Part shown: one piece after another, positions 1-4,659 of the stretch
How the letters are laid out: each line of letters starts with the position of its first letter
How positions within the stretch are numbered: the first letter of the stretch is position 1
Assembly: GCA_027056465.1 (NCBI GenBank)
Contig: JALUKS010000171.1
Location: 1 to 7,476, forward strand
Reading direction: 5' to 3'
Source of the DNA: Sulfurimonas sp.
GTDB lineage: Bacteria; Campylobacterota; Campylobacteria; Campylobacterales; Sulfurimonadaceae
Length of the DNA: 7,476 bases
Program-made: the position numbers and the translations under genes
Notes under the pieces: model-generated
Databases searched by the model: none
Told to the model about the DNA's origin: nothing
The model's input: the letters and a program-made list of their open reading frames with translations, nothing else

Positions 1-603
1 CAACAATTAACAGGTATTTCGCGTCAGTCGCAAGCTGAAGGAGCCTACAGCTTCCGTGCCGGTGATGCCAACAACACTTGGGGCGATGTGTATGCAGGTG
101 TTCTTATGGATGCCAAGCAGCTTATTGAAATGTCGCAACAGCCCGAAACCAAATCAACGCAATTTGAGGGAGTAGGGAAAATAATTACCGCAGCCACTTA
201 TGGATATGCATCCGATTTGTGGGGAGACATTCCTTTTTCAGAAGCCCTTCAGGGAGCTGACAATACAGCCCCTAAATTTGACTCGCAACAGGATATCTAC
301 GCAGGCATTCAGTCGATGTTGGATGATGCAATTAATTTGTTGAAAAACCCGGGTGCCGATGATGTATTTTCATTGGATGGAGACATTATTTTTGGTGGAG
401 ACGTTAACAAATGGATTGCTGCAGCATACGCATTGAAAGCACGTTACGCCTTGCATCTCTCAAAAGTAAACAACGATGCTTATGCTACTGCTTTAAGTTA
501 TTTAGATAATGCCAGGAGTGATGCAAGTGGAAGTGCCTACTACTATTATGCAGCAGGTAATAGCAACAATGCCAACTCGCTATTCCTCTTTATGCAGGTA
601 TGA
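1..603 (+). CDS. SusD/RagB-family glycan-binding lipoprotein, internal fragment
   Basis: This frame is open from base 1 with no start, so the signal peptide and lipobox lie outside the window; the GTG at 88 is an internal codon. About 195 residues are visible. They carry the alpha-helical (TPR-like) pattern of the SusD superfamily: a Trp-containing helix near fragment residue 27 (WGDVYAGVLMDAK), then AATYGYASDLWGDIPFSEAL around residues 64-83, a stretch like PKFDSQQDIYAGIQSML, and a Lys/Ala-rich helix KWIAAAYALKARYALHLS. SusD proteins sit on the outer membrane surface of Bacteroidota, binding oligosaccharides and capping a SusC TonB-dependent transporter; no SusC is visible here. Family identity is clear by pattern; the substrate cannot be told. 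The TGA at 601-603 is probably not the real end: the protein is only about half the usual length (around 500 residues) and the sequence turns into a different gene between about 576 and 600. Composition (43% GC at 121-180) differs from the AT-rich DNA that follows. Confidence 0.85.
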   Translation, partial: QQLTGISRQSQAEGAYSFRAGDANNTWGDVYAGVLMDAKQLIEMSQQPETKSTQFEGVGKIITAATYGYASDLWGDIPFSEALQGADNTAPKFDSQQDIYAGIQSMLDDAINLLKNPGADDVFSLDGDIIFGGDVNKWIAAAYALKARYALHLSKVNNDAYATALSYLDNARSDASGSAYYYYAAGNSNNANSLFLFMQV

Positions 604-785
604 GTGATGAAGAATTTGATTATGTTATCAAAAATATGAAAGAGGCTTTGAAATAATATGTGTGGAATTGTAGGAGCATTATCTTTAACTAAGCCATCAA
701 CATCTTTCTGTTGAAAAGAATTTACATTTTCTGAAAAAGTGGAGATAGCTCCACTTAATTCATTAGAAATTTTTAATATTGACAT
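546..785 (-). CDS. Doubtful small reading frame overlapping the stop of the GRDP-like gene
   Basis: ATG at 785-783 overlaps the TAA of the upstream GRDP-like gene by one base (TAATG), a layout typical of translational coupling. The first ~28 residues (MSILKISNELSGAISTFSE and following) look protein-like, polar and helix-forming, without Cys. Beyond residue about 28-32 (near 690-702) the frame runs antisense to the asparagine synthetase and aminotransferase pieces and through two inferred junctions, so the nominal 79 residues ending at 546 are not a real product. A terminator-like hairpin lies inside codons 10-18 and argues that the whole frame may be 3' untranslated sequence. I do not recognise the peptide; it could be the start of a truncated small protein or no gene at all. 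Confidence 0.2.
   Translation of the reverse strand: MSILKISNELSGAISTFSENVNSFQQKDVDGLVKDNAPTIPHILFQSLFHIFDNIIKFFITHTCIKRNSELALLLLPAA
570..600. other. Junction 1: SusD fragment to aminotransferase tail
   Basis: Up to about 580-595 the frame starting at base 1 gives a SusD-like protein. From about 576 the frame ending at 656 gives an aminotransferase end. The bases TTTATGCAGGT (589-599) are read as F-M-Q in the first and L-Y-A-G in the second, so a short stretch compatible with both genes sits at the switch, as expected for a microhomology or short k-mer join. Local GC drops from about 43% (121-180) to 25% (601-660). This is inference; read mapping would decide. Confidence 0.5.
576..656 (+). 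pseudogene. C-terminal tail of a DegT/DnrJ/EryC1/StrS-type sugar aminotransferase
   Basis: In the frame ending at the TAA of 654-656 the peptide reads LAIPLYAGMSDEEFDYV followed by an amphipathic helix IKNMKEALK. This is the typical end of PLP-dependent nucleotide-sugar aminotransferases of the DegT/DnrJ/EryC1/StrS family, which add an amino group to keto-sugars for O-antigen, capsule or flagellar glycan synthesis. Only about 26 residues are present; the PLP-binding lysine and the rest of the fold are missing because the upstream DNA is SusD-like in another frame. The left limit is uncertain (576-590). It lies 1 nt upstream of an asparagine synthetase start, a common pairing in surface-polysaccharide clusters, which supports the identification. 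The piece is AT-rich (25% GC at 601-660), unlike the SusD fragment. I infer a truncated remnant created by a junction, not a functional gene. Confidence 0.6.
658..714 (+). pseudogene. asnB: N-terminal stub of glutamine-hydrolysing asparagine synthetase
   Basis: ATG at 658 opens MCGIVGALSLTKPSTSFC, then TGA at 712. MCGIVG is the signature start of class II glutamine amidotransferases: Cys2 becomes the N-terminal nucleophile that hydrolyses glutamine, and the GIVGALS continuation matches AsnB proteins, often found in polysaccharide loci, where they may amidate sugar acids. Nothing of the remaining ~600 residues follows in any frame, so only the first 11-16 residues are genuine. The stop of the preceding aminotransferase tail lies 1 nt before the ATG, as expected for coupled genes in one operon. 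The break after about 690-709 is interpreted as a sequence junction; a natural deletion or insertion is possible but less simple. Confidence 0.6.
687..712. other. Junction 2: asparagine synthetase stub (+) to minus-strand unit
   Basis: The plus-strand asparagine synthetase reading stops making family sense after ALSLTK (ends 693) or at the latest TSF (708), and a TGA follows. From the right, the minus-strand short reading frame starting at 785 runs leftward into the same bases. The two gene pieces converge head-on within about 20 nt and neither is complete. I see no mobile-element ends or target-site duplication that would explain the join, so an artificial chimera is the simplest reading. 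Confidence 0.45.
731..756 (-). terminator. Rho-independent terminator candidate for the GRDP-like gene
   Basis: On the minus strand AAGTGGAG (756-749) and CTCCACTT (744-737) form a perfect 8-bp stem with a 4-base loop CTAT, followed directly by a run of T (738-734). It begins about 28 nt after the TAA at 787-785, a normal place for an intrinsic terminator. On the plus strand no T run follows, so it acts only for minus-strand transcription. The caveat is that it lies inside a frame whose ATG overlaps the stop of the GRDP-like gene; if that frame is real, this is an internal hairpin or attenuator. Confidence 0.55.
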
Positions 786-1276
786 TATCTACAACGAGTA
801 GCCGCACATGGATTTGCTAAACCTGTCAATTCATGACCGAAATGTTTTAAAAATAATGTTTTTGTCAATTCAAATCCACTATCTAAATTTTCACTATCAT
901 TTTCAAGCCCAAAATATGGATAATGGTGTAAATATTCACCAAAAACTAATTGGCAATCTTCCATATATTTTTTAGTGTCTAAAATATGCATATGCCAATA
1001 CTCATCAAGTTTTGCACTTGGTGCAATTGCAAGTTCTGGGTAACAAGCATGTAAAGCTAACCATTTATTATAGTAATCATGCATTAAAGTAACATCTTCT
1101 TTCGACCAACCATAGAAATTAATTAGCTTTTCGTTCATTTGTGCTAAATCTAAACTATTAACAACAGCCATCGACTCAGCTATCTTTTCTTGTGAAACAA
1201 ACTCATTTTCAACTATTTCCAACTTTCCATTTAGTGCAACTTCATTAGTGCCTAAATATATATTATTTTTTAACAT
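785..1276 (-). CDS. Glycine-rich-domain-containing-protein-like (GRDP/DUF1399-like) protein
   Basis: 163 residues, no signal peptide or membrane segment, so probably cytoplasmic. I recognise the bacterial GRDP-like family by LDEYWHMHILDTKKYMEDC (residues 90-108) and FGEYLHHYPYFG (112-123), preceded by a helix with WLALHACYPELAIAPS (72-87). Conserved His95, His97, His117, His118 and Cys108 are suggestive of a metal or active site, but the biochemical function of the family is, to my knowledge, unknown. The C-terminus ends PCAATRCR, with Cys157 and Cys162; a Cys-containing Arg-Cys tail is something I recall from other members. Start choice: ATG at 1276 has GGAG (1286-1283) six bases upstream; the TTG at 1288 would lie inside or next to that ribosome binding site and is rejected. 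It has its own sigma70-like promoter and a terminator candidate 28 nt downstream, so it looks like a stand-alone unit. The DNA is AT-rich (20% GC at 841-900, 30% at 901-960) compared with the Hyf genes, hinting at a different origin. Family call fairly sure, role unknown. Confidence 0.75.
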   Translation of the reverse strand: MLKNNIYLGTNEVALNGKLEIVENEFVSQEKIAESMAVVNSLDLAQMNEKLINFYGWSKEDVTLMHDYYNKWLALHACYPELAIAPSAKLDEYWHMHILDTKKYMEDCQLVFGEYLHHYPYFGLENDSENLDSGFELTKTLFLKHFGHELTGLANPCAATRCR

Positions 1277-1303
1277 TTTATTCTCCAACGATAAATTTCA
1301 ATT

Positions 1304-1332
1304 ATTTTATCTAATTCTAGCTTTTGTGTTAA
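1304..1332 (-). promoter_or_regulatory. Sigma70-type promoter for the GRDP-like gene
   Basis: Minus strand: TTAACA (1332-1327) as the -35 box, a 17-base spacer (1326-1310), then TAAAAT (1309-1304) as the -10 box. Each box differs from consensus by one base and the spacing is optimal. Transcription would start near 1297, leaving a leader of about 20 nt that carries GGAG at 1286-1283 and the ATG at 1276. It falls in the 66-nt gap behind the DUF167 gene. AT-rich DNA yields chance matches, so confidence is moderate. Confidence 0.55.
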
Positions 1333-1342
1333 TAAAAGTGTC

Positions 1343-1720
1343 TTATATTGACTCTAACTTCGCAATAACCCGAGGGAACTTCGTAGGGGCTTTTATACGG
1401 AGCTGTTTATTGACATTCATTCGCCCAAAGACAACTTCTATATCGCTTTTATTGACCCCAAACTCTTTGGCTAGCCACTTTACCATGTAGTCTGTAGCTC
1501 TCCCTCCAACGGGTGCTGCGGTAACACTTATCTTGAGTTGGTTTCCTTTTGGTTTGCCTATGATGTCTTTTTTTGCACTCGGTGTGCCTAAGATATTTAA
1601 AACCATAATATCCCCATCCCAAGCATAAAAGCTTTTCATATCTCGTGGGTGAAAAGAGATAACACTCTCTTCTTCTGCAAGCTCTTCAACATTCATTCGA
1701 GATTTTCTTTTTTTTGCCAT
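1343..1720 (-). CDS. DUF167 (YggU-family) protein with N-terminal extension
   Basis: 125 residues, soluble, charged. The DUF167 core spans about residues 63-112: KISVTAAPVGGRATDYMVKW, then LAKEFGVNKSDIEVVFGR and a Lys-containing end NVNKQLRIKAP. Family pattern: a beta strand ending in P-x-x-G-x-A, an amphipathic helix, then a G-R/S-x-x-K loop; here the usual K-A-N after the glycine is R-A-T. The function of DUF167 proteins is not established. Typical members are about 95-100 residues, so the first ~25 residues, starting with a basic MAKKRKSR and an acidic EELAEEES, are an extension. The ATG at 1720 is preceded by AAGGAAGAG, and the start lies 12 nt after the hyfF stop on the same strand, so it is very likely co-transcribed as the last gene of the Hyf-type operon. 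This is the place where hydrogenase catalytic subunits would normally follow, which makes the neighbour noteworthy. Family call confident; link to the complex is inference. Confidence 0.85.
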   Translation of the reverse strand: MAKKRKSRMNVEELAEEESVISFHPRDMKSFYAWDGDIMVLNILGTPSAKKDIIGKPKGNQLKISVTAAPVGGRATDYMVKWLAKEFGVNKSDIEVVFGRMNVNKQLRIKAPTKFPRVIAKLESI

Positions 1721-1732
1721 AGTATCTCTTCC

Positions 1733-3148
1733 TTAGATTACAGATTTTAAATAGTGTAGTGTATCTGGTAGCATAAGTGCGACAAGTGAGAGAGCAAAGA
1801 GTATGAGTGCAAAAAGTTCACTCGGATAGACCTCTTTACTCTCTGTTTCGCCCTCATATTTCATCGACTGGTAGATAGAGACAAAACGGTAGAAGATGAT
1901 AGAGAGTAAGATAAGTAAGAAAAGTACTGCTCCTATCATCGCTAGCATATGGTCACTCTCTTTGGCTGTGCTTATCATCGCCCCAAAACCGTAAAGCTCA
2001 CTAAAGAACATCGGACTCGGTGGGAGGGAGATAATGGCGAGTAAAAAGAGGGAGACTAAGAACCAAAATATAGTACCGCGTTTGCCTTTGTATCCTCGAA
2101 GTGCGCCTGCTATTTTATACTTTCCATTGGACTCTAAAACACCTGTTGAGAGAAAAAGGGCAGGCTTTAAAAAGGCATGCGCTCCAAAGTGTAGCAGTGC
2201 TGCAAATGGTGCGCCACTCACCCAAAACATCACGATTAACGCCATGTGTTCCACTCCAGAGAGAGAAAAAAGTCGCATAAAATCCTTCGCTCGAAAGATA
2301 AGAAAAGAGACTATAAAGATAGTCAAAATCGTGTAGATAAAGACAAAGATAAAGAGATGATCGTAGTTTACCTCCATAGCAATTTGAGAAAAACGGAAAA
2401 ATCCCACAACAACAGCAGACTCTAAAATCCCACTAAAGAGTGCCGCTACAGGATAGAAAGAAGCCCTCTCAATGTTGGCTAACCAGAGGTTCATAGGGAA
2501 AAATCCCATCTTGATAAACATCCCAATAGTGGCAATAGCAAATCCCATCTCAAAAAGAAAAGGAGAAGGAATCTCTTTTGCATGTTGTAAAAGTAGGTCA
2601 AACTGCATCGCATCTTCGCCCAAAATAGGCTTCGCACTCGCATACATCAAAATAATTCCAAAGAGAATGAGCGAAACAGCGATAGCCCCAACTATCATAT
2701 AGTTCCAAGCCTCTTTATGGGCTGCTGGTGTGTAGTTTGTCTTAATCATATAGACCGTAGAGAGGGTAGCAAGTTCTAATCCTATCCAGTAGATACCCAT
2801 ATGGTTTGAGAGTATAGAGAAAATAAGCCCAATCCAAAAAATGGCAAAAAATCTATAAAATCTTCTGTTCGCTTTTGGCGAGACTTTGACATGTTTATCG
2901 AGTGTTAAAAGTGCAAGTGTTACCCCAATCCCAACGATAGAAGAGACAAGTAAAACATAAGTATCGAGCTTATCTGCTACAAGATATGTTCCTAAAATCG
3001 CATAGGGTTTGACAAGAGTAAAGAGCTTGATGATAGGCAGAAGAATAACAAAAGAGCTAAACGCCAGTAGGTATTTTGACTTCTCATTATGTAAAAAGCT
3101 GACAAGAAACATAAAAAGTGCGGGGGCTAGTAAAAGTGCTAACATCAT
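1733..3148 (-). CDS. hyfF: Hydrogenase-4 subunit F-like antiporter-type membrane subunit
   Basis: 471 residues, about 13-14 hydrophobic helices, inner membrane. It belongs to the NuoL/M/N-MrpA/D antiporter-like family and, by position after HyfE, is the HyfF component that would carry protons in a group-4 hydrogenase-type complex. Visible functional landmarks: Glu125 in the early helix WIGLELATLS, Lys213 in FIKMGFFP, a K-D-F-x-R loop then S-G-V-E-H with Glu300, HAFLKPALFLSTG with His324 and Lys328, and LPPSPMFFSELYG with Glu384. The segment after Lys213 is unusual: where HyfB copy b has the canonical HVWLPYAHPAAPSPVSAL and a following Lys, this protein reads NLWLANIERASFYPVAAL and then G-I-L-E-S, so both His are absent and a Glu (243) occupies the usual Lys position. 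The start ATG at 3148 overlaps the hyfE stop (ATGA); a second ATG follows immediately, so the start could be one codon later. GGAG lies 8 bases upstream. It is somewhat shorter than the E. coli protein (about 526). Confidence 0.85.
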   Translation of the reverse strand: MMLALLLAPALFMFLVSFLHNEKSKYLLAFSSFVILLPIIKLFTLVKPYAILGTYLVADKLDTYVLLVSSIVGIGVTLALLTLDKHVKVSPKANRRFYRFFAIFWIGLIFSILSNHMGIYWIGLELATLSTVYMIKTNYTPAAHKEAWNYMIVGAIAVSLILFGIILMYASAKPILGEDAMQFDLLLQHAKEIPSPFLFEMGFAIATIGMFIKMGFFPMNLWLANIERASFYPVAALFSGILESAVVVGFFRFSQIAMEVNYDHLFIFVFIYTILTIFIVSFLIFRAKDFMRLFSLSGVEHMALIVMFWVSGAPFAALLHFGAHAFLKPALFLSTGVLESNGKYKIAGALRGYKGKRGTIFWFLVSLFLLAIISLPPSPMFFSELYGFGAMISTAKESDHMLAMIGAVLFLLILLSIIFYRFVSIYQSMKYEGETESKEVYPSELFALILFALSLVALMLPDTLHYLKSVI

Positions 3149-3738
3149 ACTTTCATCTCCTCTTTGTGAAATAGTAGGTTAATGACCACGATAGCCATTA
3201 AAAGGTCGAAAAATATCCCAAGTTCTACAAGCATTGGCATACCATTTGTAGCTGTTATCCCAAGTAAAAAGAGGGAGTTTTCTAGTGTTAAAAAGCCTAT
3301 GATTTTTGGTGCAACATTTGAGTGTTCCATCATCAGAAGAAGTGAAAGAAAGAGTGAGGAGATACTGATAGCCACATAGTTGGCGTTTGTGTGAATCATA
3401 TTAACAATAGGTTCTGAGAGATAAAAGGTAAAAACCAAAATAGCAGGCACAAGCATAATAGCATACTGCACTTTTATCTCAGGGGTAATTTGTCGCACAA
3501 AATGAAACTTTTGACTCAGATTTTTTAAGATATAGGGAATCCCTACAGCTTTGATGAGAATAGTTATAACACCAGTAACAAGCATACCATCATCATCAAT
3601 ATTGCTCCCAATAGTAAGTGCTAAGAGTCCGAGTGTCAGGGAGTTTAGCGAGTACCATAAAAGCAGTCGATAAAGCCGTGTTGTAAAAAGCGCCACGATA
3701 AGCGAAGCTAAAAAAAGTCCAATGAGAAAATCTACCAT
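3145..3738 (-). CDS. hyfE: Hydrogenase-4 component E-like membrane protein
   Basis: 197 residues with about six hydrophobic helices. It matches the HyfE layout: a short N-terminal pair of helices with Arg/Tyr between (TTRLYRLLLWYSLNSLTLGL, about 19-38), LIKAVGIPYILKNL (61-74), then a C-terminal NuoK-like half containing MMEH (Glu138), GFLTLENSLFLLG (Glu153) and GMPMLVELGIFFDLLMAIVV (Glu172, Asp178). Buried acidic residues of this kind form part of the central proton pathway in complex I-type membrane arms. HyfE sits between HyfC and the antiporter-like subunit. The ATG at 3738 follows the hyfC TAA with no gap, and AGGAG lies five bases upstream inside the hyfC 3' end; the stop overlaps the hyfF ATG. 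The length is close to the E. coli protein (216). There is no HyfD gene between hyfC and hyfE, unlike the E. coli hyf order. Identity is confident from motif and position. Confidence 0.87.
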   Translation of the reverse strand: MVDFLIGLFLASLIVALFTTRLYRLLLWYSLNSLTLGLLALTIGSNIDDDGMLVTGVITILIKAVGIPYILKNLSQKFHFVRQITPEIKVQYAIMLVPAILVFTFYLSEPIVNMIHTNANYVAISISSLFLSLLLMMEHSNVAPKIIGFLTLENSLFLLGITATNGMPMLVELGIFFDLLMAIVVINLLFHKEEMKV

Positions 3739-4659
3739 TTAGGCTCCTAATACATAAAATGTGATAAGAGATAAAAAAGCAAAAACTATGGAGAGTCCTA
3801 AAAGATTTGGTATCTTAAAGAGTCTTAGTTTTGCTGTGTTTACCTCCAAAAGTGCAACAAATGTTGCGATGATGAAAAGCTTCAGAATAAAAATCACAAA
3901 CGCGATAGGTGCACTAAACTCTAAACCAAAAGGCATAAAGAGTGAAGCAAAGAGTGAAGCGAAGATGACAAACTTGATAGAAGAGGCACTCTCTATAATG
4001 GCGAGATAAACGCCACTAAGGTCGAGTATCATCGCTTCATGCACCATCGTTAGTTCGAGGTGTGTTTCAGGGTTATCAACTGGGATGCGACCATTTTCTG
4101 CTATGAGTAGAATGAAAAAACTAATCCCTGCAAAGAGATAACTTGCCATATGCTCTTTGGGAAAATGTTGGGCTAGATTTACACCTGCTTGACCTACTCC
4201 GAGGTTGTCAGCCATCAAAGAGACTGAGAAGATAGTAAGCACCATCGCAGGTTCAACAAGAGCAGAGATAAATGCCTCACGAGAGCTTCCCATACCTCCA
4301 AAAGCACTGGCACTATCAAGCCCTAAAAGCATAAGAAAAAAGGTTGAAAGGGAGATAAGCCCTGTGATAGTAAACGCATCCACAAAACTCACATAGTAAG
4401 CCCCCTCTACAACAGGAGGGAGAAAAAACATCGTCACAAGAAGTGGAGAAAGCACCAAAAAAGGTGCATAGTGTGTGATAGCACTACTCTCCTTGGAGAT
4501 GATAGTCTCTTTTGTAAGGAGTTTCGAGAAGTTTCTATACCCCTGCATCAAAGAGATAGGGCGTTTAAAAAGTAGCACCATCTTTACGGCTTTGATATAA
4601 GAGAGCAAAATCGGTGCAATAAAAACAAGCAGAACAAGAGTGAGTAGATAAAGAATCAT
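3739..4659 (-). CDS. hyfC: Hydrogenase-4 subunit C-like (NuoH-type) membrane anchor
   Basis: 306 residues, about eight helices. It is the HyfC/HycD/NuoH-type subunit that anchors the peripheral electron-transfer arm in the membrane. Family signatures are intact: GLDSASAFGGMGSSREAF (113-130, with Asp115, Arg127 and Glu128), LVEPAM (Glu136), and IAENGRIPVDNPETHLEL (187-204) leading into VHEAM (Glu208), the acidic loop that in complex I forms the quinone-cavity/E-channel region. These motifs match the HyfC/HycD branch rather than true NuoH. The ATG at 4659 overlaps the TGA of the upstream HyfB-like gene by four bases (ATGA), with GGAG seven bases upstream; the stop directly precedes hyfE. Because this subunit is meant to contact a NuoB/NuoD-like module, its conservation argues that such partners exist in the genome even though none is encoded downstream here. 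Confidence 0.9.
   Translation of the reverse strand: MILYLLTLVLLVFIAPILLSYIKAVKMVLLFKRPISLMQGYRNFSKLLTKETIISKESSAITHYAPFLVLSPLLVTMFFLPPVVEGAYYVSFVDAFTITGLISLSTFFLMLLGLDSASAFGGMGSSREAFISALVEPAMVLTIFSVSLMADNLGVGQAGVNLAQHFPKEHMASYLFAGISFFILLIAENGRIPVDNPETHLELTMVHEAMILDLSGVYLAIIESASSIKFVIFASLFASLFMPFGLEFSAPIAFVIFILKLFIIATFVALLEVNTAKLRLFKIPNLLGLSIVFAFLSLITFYVLGA

Noticed and set aside
1277..1288. TTG start at 1288 for the GRDP-like gene
   Set aside because: It would overlap the GGAG ribosome binding site (1286-1283) that fits the ATG at 1276.
1321..1338. Possible terminator hairpin behind DUF167 (CTTTT / AAAAG)
   Set aside because: Only a 5-bp, mostly A-T stem with an 8-base loop and no T run; it also overlaps the -35 box of the next promoter.
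2034..2336. 100-residue plus-strand frame
   Set aside because: Antisense to hyfF, Lys/Arg-rich low-information translation, no ribosome site of note. The same applies to the other plus-strand frames at 1248-1490, 2472-2702, 3182-3379, 3761-4009, 4205-4396, 4740-4922 and 6246-6452.
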